Shown: piece by piece, positions 17,213 through 26,243 of the stretch
Layout: the number at the start of each line of letters is the position of its first letter
Position numbering within the stretch: the stretch's first letter is position 1
NCBI RefSeq assembly: GCF_026341855.1
Contig: NZ_JAPENW010000001.1
Location: forward strand, 2,595,001 to 2,659,000
Length of the DNA stretch: 64,000 bases
DNA from: Streptomyces sp. NBC_00568
GTDB taxonomy: Bacteria; Actinomycetota; Actinomycetes; Streptomycetales; Streptomycetaceae
Direction: 5' to 3'
Notes under the pieces: generated by a model
Seen by the model: the letters and a program-made list of their open reading frames with translations, nothing else
Databases searched by the model: none
What the model was told of the DNA's origin: nothing
Program-made: the position numbers and the translations under genes

Positions 17213-19018
17213 CTACGAGGGGTCCGGATCGCCGCTGTCGCCCGGCGGCGACGTCGAGTCGCCCGGGTCCGAGGAGGCCGAGTCGGTGGGAGTGGGCGTC
17301 GGCGTCGGATCGCTCGGAGCGGGGGACGGGTCCGGGCTGGTCGGGGGCTGGGTGGAGCCCGGCCCCGAGGGGCTCGGGTCGCTCGGGGTGGGGGCGGGGT
17401 CGTGGCCACCGGGGTGGGACGGGCCCGCCTTCCCGTACCCGGCGATGGTGACCACCGCGCCCGCCGGGGAGATCGACACCCGCGCGCTCCAGTGGCCCAC
17501 CGGCTCGCGAAGATGATCGACGTACACCTTGATCGTCAACGACTCGCCCGGGTCGAGCGTTCCCGAGTACTGGCTGAGGTAGAGCCAGGACGCGCCGGTG
17601 CGCGCCGACCAGTGGACCGGTGAACTGCCCGACGCGGTCAGCGTGACCAGGGTCGTGTCGCCGTCGGTGCCGGCCGCCACCGACAGGTGTCCCGCGTTCT
17701 GTCCCGGGGTGCTTCCGGGGGCGCTGACGACCTCCACGGAGACATCCGGCGAGCGGCTGCCCTTGGTGAAACGGGCGTCGGGTCCGGCGCTGGCGTTGCC
17801 GGCGTTCTCGTAGCCGCCCGCGCGCCCGTCGTCCAGACCGTCGGGGTCCTGGGCCTCGCTCGTGGTGGCCGGGCGGCCGTCCACCCCCTCGCCGACCAGG
17901 GGCGCGCCCCGGTACGCCGCCCAGAGGGCGAGAACGGGCGCGGCGACGACGGTGGCGACGATCGTGGTCGTGACGGCACGCGCGCGCAGCCGGTCCCTGC
18001 GGGCGGCGTGGTCCTTGGGGTCCATCGGGAAACCGCGCCGGTCGAAGCGTGGGGCGCTGCCCCGAGCGCGTGGGGCGTGCGCCATGGCGACGCGCAGGGC
18101 CGCGTGCGGGGCCTCCAGGACGGGGAGCGCCGCGGGCGTGACGCTGGTGCCGGGCCAGGCGCCGGGGACCGCGCGCTCGGCGGTGCGGCGGCAGCGCGGG
18201 CAGTCGTCGACGTGCCGGACCAGCTCGCCGCGCAGGGTGGTGCTCAGCACGAGCTGGTTGTCGCCGGTGAGCCGGGCCACGCTGGGGCAGGCGCCGGTCT
18301 CCACCACGGCGAGGGCCGCGCGGGTGCGTTCGACCTCGCAGGCGGCGGAGGCGAGCAGCTCGCGCGCGGTGGCGAGGTCCATGCCCAGGACGGCGGCGAC
18401 CTCGTGGGCGGCGAGCTGGTGGCGTACGGCGAGTTCGAGCGCCTCGCGCTGCTCGGGGGTGGTGCCGGCGGCCTCCGGCCAGGCCAGCAGACCGAGTTCG
18501 TGCCGCCGGTGGGTCTGGACCTCCTCGGAGAGGGGCGCGGCGCTCAGGGCCTCGGCCGCGCGCCGGTCGGCGGCGGCCTTGTGGGCTCCCTTTTGCGCGG
18601 CTTCCTTGTGGGTGCTCTGCGAGGCGCCCCCGGGGTCGCTCTTGTGCGGGGCGGAGCGCCCGGAGGCGTGCGCCGCCTGCCGCTTGCGCCGCGCTTCCGT
18701 GAGCTTGCGCAGGCAGGACCAGCGGGCCAGCGCGTAGAGCCAGGCCCTGCGGTCGGCGGCGGACTCGGGGCCGCGCTGGCCGCGCCGCTCGGCCAGCGCG
18801 AGGGCGTCGCCCAGGGCGGCGGTGGCCGCGTCGTGGTCGCACAGCACGGACAGGCAGTAGGTGAACAGGCCGTCCAGGTAGGGCTCGTAACGCGCGGGGG
18901 GACGCTGGGACAGGGTGCGGGGGGTCGCGGCACGGGGCGCGGCCGCCCGCTTGCGCGCGGCTCCGTGCGCCCGGTGTGCGCCGGTGGTGTGCGTGGAGGT
19001 CTCCGAACTGCTGCTCAT
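17213..19018 (-). CDS. ECF-sigma-like / zinc anti-sigma / membrane / BACON-like fusion protein
   Basis: 601 aa. The N-terminal third resembles an ECF sigma factor: a region-2-like part (RYEPYLDGLFTYCLSVL to ALARWSCLRKL, about 43-105) and a region-4-like HTH (TPEQREALELAVRHQLAAHE to VEVERT-like end, about 185-235). A zinc-finger anti-sigma motif follows (HVDDCPRCRRT, about 268-278), then one membrane segment (TTTIVATVVAAPVLALWAAY, about 347-366). A BACON-like extracellular domain comes next (SWLYLSQYSGTLDPGESLTI), then a Pro/Ser/Thr wall-spanning tail. This places regulator, brake and external sensor in one chain. The start is ATG 19018 or GTG 19021; no clear RBS was seen. Confidence 0.75.
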   Translation of the reverse strand: MSSSSETSTHTTGAHRAHGAARKRAAAPRAATPRTLSQRPPARYEPYLDGLFTYCLSVLCDHDAATAALGDALALAERRGQRGPESAADRRAWLYALARWSCLRKLTEARRKRQAAHASGRSAPHKSDPGGASQSTHKEAAQKGAHKAAADRRAAEALSAAPLSEEVQTHRRHELGLLAWPEAAGTTPEQREALELAVRHQLAAHEVAAVLGMDLATARELLASAACEVERTRAALAVVETGACPSVARLTGDNQLVLSTTLRGELVRHVDDCPRCRRTAERAVPGAWPGTSVTPAALPVLEAPHAALRVAMAHAPRARGSAPRFDRRGFPMDPKDHAARRDRLRARAVTTTIVATVVAAPVLALWAAYRGAPLVGEGVDGRPATTSEAQDPDGLDDGRAGGYENAGNASAGPDARFTKGSRSPDVSVEVVSAPGSTPGQNAGHLSVAAGTDGDTTLVTLTASGSSPVHWSARTGASWLYLSQYSGTLDPGESLTIKVYVDHLREPVGHWSARVSISPAGAVVTIAGYGKAGPSHPGGHDPAPTPSDPSPSGPGSTQPPTSPDPSPAPSDPTPTPTPTDSASSDPGDSTSPPGDSGDPDPS

Positions 19019-19021
19019 CAC

Positions 19022-19384
19022 CCGTGCGACCGTAGGTGCCCGGGGGCGGCCCCTTCCTCCCCCTTGAGCACATTTAATCCGTACGGGTGAAACGATCCCT
19101 CATAAGGGGACAGGAACCCCCGACCCCTGGCCTGGGCCGTCACGGGTGGCGATGGCAGGGGATGGCATATGGGGTCGCGAAGGCTCCGCGGAGGGCTCGG
19201 TCGCACGGGGGTGGGAAGGGGGCACGGGGGCTCGGCGCACGGGCTGCGGCGGCTCGGGGGACAGGCCACGGCGGCCGGGGGCCGAGGTGCGGCGGCTCGG
19301 GTCGGACGGGGGCCGGAACGGGGCCCGGGGCCGGGGTGCACCGGTGCGTGCCGGGTTGTCAGTGGCTCCGGCTACGGTTCGGTC
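19022..19384. other. Divergent intergenic region before radA
   Basis: 363 bp between the sigma-fusion gene and radA. A short inverted repeat, TCCCT/AGGGGA, occurs near 19096-19110 in an AT-richer patch that includes TTTAATCC (19073-19080). This is a plausible promoter zone for the minus-strand gene, but I cannot match a sigma-factor consensus. The rest is GC-rich without a credible gene. Confidence 0.4.
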
Positions 19385-20794
19385 ATGGCTGCCCGTACGA
19401 AAACCGCGAAGGACCGGCCGTCCTACCGCTGCACCGAGTGCGGCTGGCAGACGGCCAAGTGGCTCGGCCGCTGCCCCGAATGCCAGGCCTGGGGGACGGT
19501 CGAGGAGTACGGCACGCCCGCTGTCCGGACGACGGCACCGGGGCGGGTCACCACGTCAGCGGTGCCCATCGGACAGGTCGACGGCCGTCAGGCCACCGCC
19601 CGCAGCACCGGCGTGCCCGAGCTGGACCGCGTCCTCGGCGGCGGTCTCGTGCCCGGAGCGGTGGTCCTCGTCGCGGGTGAGCCGGGCGTCGGCAAGTCCA
19701 CGCTCCTCCTGGACGTGGCGGCCAAGTCCGCGAGCGACGAGCACCGCACGCTGTACGTGACGGGCGAGGAGTCGGCGAGCCAGGTGCGGCTCCGCGCGGA
19801 CCGCATCAAGGCGATCGACGACCACCTCTATCTCGCCGCGGAGACCGATCTGGCGGCCGTCCTCGGCCACTTGGACGCGGTGAAGCCGTCCCTGCTCATC
19901 CTGGACTCCGTCCAGACGATCGCCTCCCCGGAGATCGACGGCGCGCCCGGCGGCATGGCGCAGGTCCGCGAGGTCGCGGGCGCGCTCATCCGTGCCTCCA
20001 AGGAGCGCGGCATGTCCACCCTGCTTGTGGGCCATGTCACCAAGGACGGCGCGATCGCCGGACCCCGGCTGCTCGAGCACCTCGTGGACGTCGTCCTGTC
20101 GTTCGAGGGCGACCGGCACGCGCGTCTGAGGCTCGTCCGAGGCGTCAAGAACCGTTACGGGACGACGGACGAGGTCGGCTGCTTCGAGCTGCACGACGAG
20201 GGCATCACCGGCCTCACCGACCCGTCGGGGCTCTTCCTCACGCGCCGCACCGAGCCCGTCCCCGGCACCTGTCTGACCGTCACCCTCGAAGGCCGCCGCC
20301 CCCTGGTCGCCGAGGTGCAGGCGCTCACGGTGGACTCGCAGATCCCCTCCCCGCGCCGTACGACATCCGGCCTGGAGACCTCCCGCGTCTCGATGATGCT
20401 CGCCGTTCTGGAGCAGCGCGGGCGGATCAGCGCACTCGGAAAGCGGGACATCTACTCGGCGACGGTCGGCGGCGTGAAGCTCTCCGAGCCCGCCGCGGAC
20501 CTCGCCATCGCGCTCGCCCTGGCGTCCGCGGCGAGCGATACCCCGCTGCCCAAGAACCTCGTGGCGATCGGCGAAGTGGGGCTCGCGGGCGAGGTCAGAC
20601 GGGTCACGGGCGTCCAGCGCAGGCTGGCCGAAGCACACCGTCTGGGCTTCACCCACGCGCTCGTGCCGACCGATCCCGGCAAGGTCCCGGCGGGCATGAA
20701 AGTCCTGGAAGTGGCCGACATCGGAGCGGCGCTGAGCGTGCTTCCGCGCTCGCGTCGCAGAGAGGCCCCACGGGAAGAGGAGCAGCGCCGGTAG
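19385..20794 (+). CDS. radA: DNA repair protein RadA
   Basis: 469 aa branch-migration/recombination ATPase. It has an N-terminal C4 zinc finger ([18 protein letters not shown], about residues 14-31), Walker [10 protein letters not shown], the RadA-specific KNRYG motif, and a C-terminal Lon-protease-like domain ([19 protein letters not shown]). ATG 19385 begins [16 protein letters not shown]. It is followed after 68 bp by disA, the conserved radA-disA order also known from Bacillus, linking recombination with c-di-AMP signalling. Confidence 0.97.
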   Translation: MAARTKTAKDRPSYRCTECGWQTAKWLGRCPECQAWGTVEEYGTPAVRTTAPGRVTTSAVPIGQVDGRQATARSTGVPELDRVLGGGLVPGAVVLVAGEPGVGKSTLLLDVAAKSASDEHRTLYVTGEESASQVRLRADRIKAIDDHLYLAAETDLAAVLGHLDAVKPSLLILDSVQTIASPEIDGAPGGMAQVREVAGALIRASKERGMSTLLVGHVTKDGAIAGPRLLEHLVDVVLSFEGDRHARLRLVRGVKNRYGTTDEVGCFELHDEGITGLTDPSGLFLTRRTEPVPGTCLTVTLEGRRPLVAEVQALTVDSQIPSPRRTTSGLETSRVSMMLAVLEQRGRISALGKRDIYSATVGGVKLSEPAADLAIALALASAASDTPLPKNLVAIGEVGLAGEVRRVTGVQRRLAEAHRLGFTHALVPTDPGKVPAGMKVLEVADIGAALSVLPRSRRREAPREEEQRR

Positions 20795-20862
20795 ACTTTG
20801 CCCTGGTCTCGCCCGTCCGTACGAACCGAGCGCGACCGGAAACCCGCGACCGGAGGAGTGCA

Positions 20863-21987
20863 GTGGCAGCCAACGACCGGGCAGCAGCTCCCGGAAAGTC
20901 CGGCGGGAGCTCCGGTGCCGATGGCCTGATGCGCGCCGCACTCAGCGCCGTGGCACCCGGTACGGCACTGCGCGACGGGCTTGAACGGATTCTCCGGGGC
21001 AACACGGGCGGACTCATCGTGCTCGGCTCCGACAAGACCGTCGAAGCGATGTGCACGGGTGGTTTTGTCCTGGATGTCGAGTTCACCGCGACCCGTCTGC
21101 GCGAACTGTGCAAGCTCGACGGCGGCATCGTGCTCGACAAGGACATCACCAAGATCCTTCGGGCGGGCGTGCAGCTGGTGCCCGACCCGACGATCCCGAC
21201 GGAGGAGACGGGCACGCGGCACCGCACCGCGGACCGGGTGAGCAAGCAGGTCGGCTACCCCATCGTCTCGGTCTCCCAGTCGATGCGTCTGATCGCCCTG
21301 TACGTCGACGGTCAGCGCCGCGTCCTGGAGGACTCCGCCGCGATCCTCTCCCGCGCCAACCAGGCCCTCGCCACGCTGGAGCGCTACAAGCTGCGCCTGG
21401 ACGAGGTCGCGGGAACGCTGTCGGCGCTGGAGATCGAGGACCTCGTCACCGTCCGGGACGTCTCCGCGGTCGCCCAGCGTCTGGAGATGGTGCGCCGGAT
21501 CGCCACCGAGATCGCCGAGTACGTCGTCGAGCTGGGCACCGACGGGCGTCTGCTGACCCTCCAGCTCGACGAGCTGATCGCCGGCGTCGAGCCCGATCGC
21601 GAGCTGGTCGTCCGGGACTACGTTCCCGAGCCGACCGCCAAGCGTTCCCGCACGGTCGACGAGGCGTTGTTCGAGCTGGACGCGCTCAGCCACGCGGAGC
21701 TCCTCGAACTCTCCACAGTGGCACGGGCGTTGGGTTACACCGGCTCCCCCGAGGCGCTCGACTCCGCGGTCTCCCCGCGTGGTTTCCGCCTTCTCGCCAA
21801 GGTGCCGCGGCTGCCGGGCGCGATCATCGACCGGCTCGTGGAGCATTTCGGCGGGCTCCAGAAGCTGCTCGCCGCGAGCGTGGACGACCTGCAGACGGTC
21901 GACGGCGTGGGCGAGGCCCGGGCGCGCAGCGTCCGCGAGGGCCTGTCCCGGCTGGCGGAGTCGTCGATCCTGGAGCGTTACGTCTAA
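20863..21987 (+). CDS. disA: DNA-integrity-scanning diadenylate cyclase DisA
   Basis: 374 aa. The N-terminal DAC domain makes c-di-AMP from two ATP; its motifs are [10 protein letters not shown] (the DGA motif reads DGG) and GTRHRTADR (the RHR motif). A helical spine follows, and a C-terminal helix-hairpin-helix DNA-binding region ([19 protein letters not shown]). The GTG start at 20863 lies after GGAGGAG. It is likely co-transcribed with radA. In Streptomyces, c-di-AMP affects development and osmotic balance. Confidence 0.97.
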   Translation: MAANDRAAAPGKSGGSSGADGLMRAALSAVAPGTALRDGLERILRGNTGGLIVLGSDKTVEAMCTGGFVLDVEFTATRLRELCKLDGGIVLDKDITKILRAGVQLVPDPTIPTEETGTRHRTADRVSKQVGYPIVSVSQSMRLIALYVDGQRRVLEDSAAILSRANQALATLERYKLRLDEVAGTLSALEIEDLVTVRDVSAVAQRLEMVRRIATEIAEYVVELGTDGRLLTLQLDELIAGVEPDRELVVRDYVPEPTAKRSRTVDEALFELDALSHAELLELSTVARALGYTGSPEALDSAVSPRGFRLLAKVPRLPGAIIDRLVEHFGGLQKLLAASVDDLQTVDGVGEARARSVREGLSRLAESSILERYV

Positions 21988-22108
21988 GGGCCTGCCGCCC
22001 GGATCACGCCGCGGGCGCGGGGTCTGGCACGCACGTCTGCGGCCTTGCCGCCCGGATCACGCCGCGGACGCGCGGCGGGGTCCTGGATTTCGGCCGGGCC
22101 CTGCACGG

Positions 22109-22131
22109 CCGAGGGGCGGACCGCCCCTCGG
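22109..22131. terminator. Terminator between disA and the convergent membrane protein gene
   Basis: Near-perfect inverted repeat CCGAGGGGCGG / CCGCCCCTCGG around a single A. It lies just past a 26-bp direct repeat (GCCGCCCGGATCACGCCGCGG, seen near 21994 and again near 22047). Symmetry suggests bidirectional action. Confidence 0.7.
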
Positions 22132-22136
22132 GACTC

Positions 22137-22970
22137 TCAGTCCTTGGACAGTACGAACGACGTCTGCGCCTTCGTCAGGCCCGGCGCCTTCGCCTCGACC
22201 AGGTACGTGCCGGCGGGAGCCGCACCCGGCGTGGGCGTCGCGCACTCGGGGGCGGAAGCCTTGCGGTCCCACTTCACCGTGTAGGTGACCTGGTTGCCGG
22301 CCGCTACGCGGTAGAGGACGCCCGCGGCACTCTTCGGGCAGTCGTCCGAGGCCCAGATGTCGTCGTCGCTTCCCGCCTGAGTGATCGTCAGAACGGTGTT
22401 CTTCGGGCCGAGATCGACCTTGCAGTCGCTGCCCGAGGAGTTCTTGGCGATGAGCTCGATCGTGGGCTGCTCACCGGGGGCGTACGTGTTGCGGGCGCTC
22501 TTGAGCGTCAACTTCACCTTGCCCGCAGTGCAGTTGGGGAGCGTGGAACCGGCCGGGAGCTGATCGGCCGATCCGCCACCGGTGCCGGCCCCTTCGCCGG
22601 AACCGCCACCGGCGCTCGCGCCGGAGCCCGCGGAACCGCCGTCGGAGCCGTCGCCGGACCCCCCGTCGCTTCCGCCGCTGTCGCCGGAACCCCCGGCACC
22701 GCCGTCACCGCCGCCGCTACCGCTCGACTCGTCGCGGCCGCCCGGGTGTTGACTGATCGCGGGACCCGAACCGGAGGGACCCGGCGTGATCGAGGGCGCG
22801 GGGTTCTTTCCGTTCGACCCACCGGAGTTGTTGTTGCCACCCCCGCCGCCGGTACTGACCACCCAGACCGTCAGCAGCGCCAACAGCGCTACTACGGACA
22901 GCAGAACGGCCCTCCGACGCCAATAGATGGTGGAGGGGAGCGGCCCGACCGGATTGCGCAGAGATCCCAC
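22137..22970 (-). CDS. Membrane-anchored extracellular protein with Gly/Ser linker
   Basis: 277 aa from the GTG at 22970 (VGSLRNPVGPLPS). There is a short cytoplasmic start, one membrane segment (AVLLSVVALLALLTVWVV), then a very Gly/Ser/Asp-rich linker of about 100 residues. A C-terminal beta-type domain of about 130 residues follows (LTLKSARNTYAPGEQPTIELIAKNSSGSDC), with four Cys likely paired outside the cell. It resembles Ig-like or DUF4232-like adhesion or sensor domains; I cannot name the family. It is convergent with disA and divergent from mutY. Confidence 0.8.
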   Translation of the reverse strand: MGSLRNPVGPLPSTIYWRRRAVLLSVVALLALLTVWVVSTGGGGGNNNSGGSNGKNPAPSITPGPSGSGPAISQHPGGRDESSGSGGGDGGAGGSGDSGGSDGGSGDGSDGGSAGSGASAGGGSGEGAGTGGGSADQLPAGSTLPNCTAGKVKLTLKSARNTYAPGEQPTIELIAKNSSGSDCKVDLGPKNTVLTITQAGSDDDIWASDDCPKSAAGVLYRVAAGNQVTYTVKWDRKASAPECATPTPGAAPAGTYLVEAKAPGLTKAQTSFVLSKD

Positions 22971-23161
22971 GGCGCAAACTGTACGAGAGATCCGCCGCGC
23001 GGCTGGCCCCACCCGCCGCCCTGGTCACAACTTTTCCGGATCATCATCCCGGCAGACAGCCTTCCCGGCGCCTCGACGGACGCCGAGGGCGGTCTTTCAC
23101 CACCGCCCGCCCCGGCGTCGTCCCCGCATCCCCGCCACCGCATGGCAGGATCGATATCGCC

Positions 23162-24079
23162 ATGACTGCACCCACCAAGCCCACCCAGCCCACCCGGAAC
23201 GCTTCCGGCGAGGACCTCCACACCCCCGTCATCGCCTGGTTCGACGAGCACGCCCGCGATCTGCCCTGGCGGCACCCCGATGCCGGCCCCTGGGCGGTGA
23301 TGGTCAGCGAGTTCATGCTCCAGCAGACCCCGGTCAACCGCGTGCTGCCCGTGTACGAGCAGTGGCTGGCCCGCTGGCCGCGCCCCGCCGATCTGGCGAA
23401 GGACGCTCCCGGGGAAGCCGTCCGGGCCTGGGGGCGGCTCGGTTACCCGCGCCGCGCCCTGCGTCTGCACGGCGCCGCGGTGGCCATAACGGAGCGGCAC
23501 GGCGGCGACGTACCGACGGAGCACGCCCAGCTGCTGGCGCTGCCCGGTATCGGGGAGTACACGGCGGCGGCCGTCGCGTCGTTCGCGTACGGCCAGCGGC
23601 ATCCCGTCCTGGACACGAACGTCCGCCGGGTCTTCGCCCGCGCCGTCACCGGCGTGCGGTACCCGCCGAACGCCACCACCGCCGCCGAGCGCAAGCTCGC
23701 CCGTGCCCTGCTTCCCGAGAGCGAGAGCACCGCGTCGCGCTGGGCCGCCGCCTCGATGGAGCTCGGCGCACTGATCTGCACGGCGAAGAACGAGACGTGT
23801 CACCGCTGCCCGATCGCCGCGCAGTGCGCGTGGCGGCTGGCCGGCAAGCCGGAGCACGAGGGGCCGCCGCGCAAGGGGCAGACGTACGCGGGCACGGACC
23901 GCCAGGTGCGCGGCAAACTGCTGGCCGTCCTGCGGGAGGCCCATACGCCGGTTCCGCAGTCCGCGCTGGACCGGGTGTGGGACGAACCGGTGCAGCGGGC
24001 CCGGGCGCTCGACGGACTCGTCGCCGACGGGCTGGTGGAGCCGCTCCCCGGTGGTCTGTATCGGCTGCCGATGACATAG
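23162..24079 (+). CDS. mutY: A/G-specific adenine glycosylase MutY
   Basis: 305 aa base-excision repair enzyme that removes A opposite 8-oxoG. It has the catalytic Glu in EFMLQQTPVNRVLPVYEQW, helix-hairpin-helix LPGIGEYTAAAVASFAYG, catalytic Asp in VLDTNVRRVF, and the iron-sulfur loop C-x6-C-x2-C-x5-C (CTAKNETCHRCPIAAQC). The usual NUDIX-like C-terminal domain is largely absent; only about 70 residues follow the cluster, as in the short actinobacterial form. It is monocistronic, upstream of the sigE promoter region. Confidence 0.95.
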   Translation: MTAPTKPTQPTRNASGEDLHTPVIAWFDEHARDLPWRHPDAGPWAVMVSEFMLQQTPVNRVLPVYEQWLARWPRPADLAKDAPGEAVRAWGRLGYPRRALRLHGAAVAITERHGGDVPTEHAQLLALPGIGEYTAAAVASFAYGQRHPVLDTNVRRVFARAVTGVRYPPNATTAAERKLARALLPESESTASRWAAASMELGALICTAKNETCHRCPIAAQCAWRLAGKPEHEGPPRKGQTYAGTDRQVRGKLLAVLREAHTPVPQSALDRVWDEPVQRARALDGLVADGLVEPLPGGLYRLPMT

Positions 24080-24138
24080 CGGAGGCACCCAACCGGCATC
24101 AACCCGGACGTACACCCCCTCCGCCTTACCCCGCGCCT

Positions 24139-24220
24139 ACAACCGTTACACAACCGACGGACAGCCGAGTGCTGGCCGCAGGCTGGCTCGGACAACCCCG
24201 TGACAACGCCTCCGTAGCTT
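24139..24220 (+). promoter_or_regulatory. Probable sigE promoter with 11-bp-spaced direct repeats (candidate CseB boxes)
   Basis: Direct repeats ACAACCG, ACAACCG, ACAGCCG start at 24139, 24150 and 24161, exactly 11 bp apart. A second pair, GACAACC / GACAACG, starts at 24191 and 24202, again 11 bp apart. A -10-like TAGCTT (24215-24220) follows, so the second pair covers the -35 position. OmpR/PhoB-type regulators such as CseB bind direct repeats of about this period. The start of sigE is 111 bp downstream of the -10. Confidence 0.55.
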
Positions 24221-24330
24221 CATTGCCGTACCGCAGGAAGGGCCGCAACGAGCAGCCGCGGAGCGGCGGTTCGCAGGCAATGGACAACCGGCAGCAGGCA
24301 GGTCGGAAACGGGGATGGAGGCGGTTGATC

Positions 24331-24870
24331 ATGGCGCACGGCGAGGTGCTCGAATTCGAGGAGTACGTCCGCACTCGACAGGACGCGCTGCTGCGCAGTG
24401 CCCGCCGCCTGGTCCCCGACCCGGTCGACGCCCAGGACCTGCTCCAGACCGCGCTCGTCCGGACGTACGGCCGCTGGGACGGTATCGCCGACAAGCGGCT
24501 GGCCGATGCCTATCTGCGCCGCGTCATGATCAACACCCGCACCGAGTGGTGGCGCGCCCGCAAGCTCGAGGAGGTGCCCACCGAGCAGCTGCCGGACGCG
24601 AGCGTGGAGGACGCCACCGAGCAGCACGCGGACCGCGCGCTGCTGATGGACATCATGAAGGTGCTGGCACCCAAGCAGCGCAGTGTCGTGGTGCTGCGAC
24701 ACTGGGAGCAGATGTCCACGGAGGAGACGGCCGCCGCACTCGGCATGTCGGCCGGAACGGTAAAGAGCACGCTGCACCGGGCGCTGGCCCGGCTCCGCGA
24801 GGAGCTGGAGAGCCGCGACCTGGACGCCCGCGCGCTCGAACGTGAGGAGCGGGAGCGTTGCGCGGCCTAG
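24331..24870 (+). CDS. sigE: ECF sigma factor SigE (cell-envelope stress)
   Basis: 179 aa. Region 2 (FEEYVRTRQDALLRSARRLV and PVDAQDLLQTALVRTYGRWD) and region 4 (KVLAPKQRSVVVLRHWEQMS, then TAAALGMSAGTVKSTLHRAL) are clear. The sequence and the downstream cse genes identify it as the Streptomyces SigE, which directs envelope-repair genes. ATG 24331 has GGAGG nine bases upstream; an in-frame ATG at 24280 has no RBS. The last 13 bp overlap cseA. In S. coelicolor, transcription depends on phosphorylated CseB. Confidence 0.95.
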   Translation: MAHGEVLEFEEYVRTRQDALLRSARRLVPDPVDAQDLLQTALVRTYGRWDGIADKRLADAYLRRVMINTRTEWWRARKLEEVPTEQLPDASVEDATEQHADRALLMDIMKVLAPKQRSVVVLRHWEQMSTEETAAALGMSAGTVKSTLHRALARLREELESRDLDARALEREERERCAA

Positions 24871-25508
24871 GAGTTCGGGTCAGACAGGCCCTGAAGGCGG
24901 GGAGTTCGGCGGCGGCCGGGCTCACCGCCCTCGGTCTTTTCGTGACCGCGTGCGCCACCGGCGGCACCGGCGCCCGCGACGAGGGGCCGGCGGGCAGCGA
25001 CGCGGTCGCCAAGGGCGGTGCCACCCCGGTCGTCTCCGGCTCGCCCACCCGGGCGCCCAGGCGCGCGGACGCGGTCAGGATCGTCAAGGCCGACCCGGCG
25101 GTCAGCGCGGCGGTCAAGCGCGACCTGAAGCCGTGCGTCGCCGACGAGTACCCGGTCGACGTGTCGTACGGGGACCTCACCGGCGGATCGTCGAACGACA
25201 TCGTGATCAACGTGATGACCTGTGCCGACGCCGTGGGCGTCGGCTCGTACGTCTATCGCGAGGAGAACGGCAGGTACCAGAATGTCTTCAAGGCCGAGGA
25301 GCCGCCGGTCTACGCCGAGATAGACCGCGGCGATCTGGTGGTCACCCAGCAGCTGTACGAGAAGGGCGACCCGGTGTCGTACCCCTCCAGCGAGGAAGTG
25401 ATCACCTACAGCTGGTCCGCGGCGCGGTTCGTCGAGCAGTCCCGGATCCACAACGACTACAGCAACGCGGTGGGCGGCGCGAGCTCGCCCGCCCCCGACG
25501 CGAACTGA
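24858..25508 (+). CDS. cseA: Lipoprotein CseA, negative modulator of the SigE system
   Basis: 216 aa from a TTG at 24858, inside the 3' end of sigE (GAGGAGCGGGAG upstream serves as RBS). It has a signal peptide with lipobox-like FVTAC (Cys about residue 33), then an extracytoplasmic domain of about 180 residues with paired Cys (KPCVADE, NVMTCADAV). In S. coelicolor, CseA is a surface lipoprotein that dampens SigE activation. The overlap with sigE indicates translational coupling. Confidence 0.9.
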   Translation: MRGLGVRVRQALKAGSSAAAGLTALGLFVTACATGGTGARDEGPAGSDAVAKGGATPVVSGSPTRAPRRADAVRIVKADPAVSAAVKRDLKPCVADEYPVDVSYGDLTGGSSNDIVINVMTCADAVGVGSYVYREENGRYQNVFKAEEPPVYAEIDRGDLVVTQQLYEKGDPVSYPSSEEVITYSWSAARFVEQSRIHNDYSNAVGGASSPAPDAN

Positions 25509-25527
25509 GAGCGGACGGAACAGCCGG

Positions 25528-26235
25528 ATGGCAGAGCAGACCCACGTCCTGTTCGTCGAGGACGACGACGTCATCCGCGAGGCCACGCAACTCGCCCTGG
25601 AACGCGACGGCTTCGCGGTCACGGCCATGCCCGACGGGCTCTCGGGCCTGGAGGCGTTCCGTGCCGACCGCCCCGACATCGCCCTGCTGGACGTGATGGT
25701 CCCCGGGCTCGACGGCGTCTCACTGTGCCGCCGTATCCGCGACGAGTCGACCGTGCCGGTCATCATGCTGTCCGCGCGCGCGGACTCGATCGACGTCGTG
25801 CTCGGCCTGGAGGCCGGCGCCGACGACTATGTGACCAAGCCCTTCGACGGCGCCGTGCTGGTCGCCCGGATCCGCGCGGTGCTGCGCCGCTTCGGACACG
25901 CGAACGGCGGGCAGGGAGCAGGGGCCGAGGGGGCCGGGTCGCTGGACGGCGGGATGCTCGCCTTCGGTGACCTGGAGATCGACACCGAGGGCATGGAGGT
26001 ACGCAGGAACGGTACGCCGGTGGCCCTGACGCCCACCGAGATGCGGCTGCTCCTGGAGTTCTCCGCGGCGCCCGGGACGGTGCTGAGCCGCGACAAGCTG
26101 CTCGAACGGGTGTGGGACTACGGCTGGGGCGGGGACACCCGGGTGGTCGACGTCCATGTGCAGCGGCTGCGTACGAAGATCGGCCAGGACCGTATCGAGA
26201 CGGTCCGCGGCTTCGGCTACAAGTTGAAGGCCTGA
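25528..26235 (+). CDS. cseB: Response regulator CseB
   Basis: 235 aa OmpR/PhoB family. The receiver domain has acidic residues EDDD (9-13), phosphoacceptor Asp in IALLDVMVPGLDG (about 57) and Lys in VTKPFDG (about 108). A C-terminal winged helix follows (LTPTEMRLLLEF to TKIGQDRIETVRGFGYKL). It is third in the sige operon, 19 bp after cseA and 8 bp before cseC. It is expected to bind the direct repeats upstream of sigE. Confidence 0.95.
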   Translation: MAEQTHVLFVEDDDVIREATQLALERDGFAVTAMPDGLSGLEAFRADRPDIALLDVMVPGLDGVSLCRRIRDESTVPVIMLSARADSIDVVLGLEAGADDYVTKPFDGAVLVARIRAVLRRFGHANGGQGAGAEGAGSLDGGMLAFGDLEIDTEGMEVRRNGTPVALTPTEMRLLLEFSAAPGTVLSRDKLLERVWDYGWGGDTRVVDVHVQRLRTKIGQDRIETVRGFGYKLKA

Positions 26236-26243
26236 GCAGGGGT

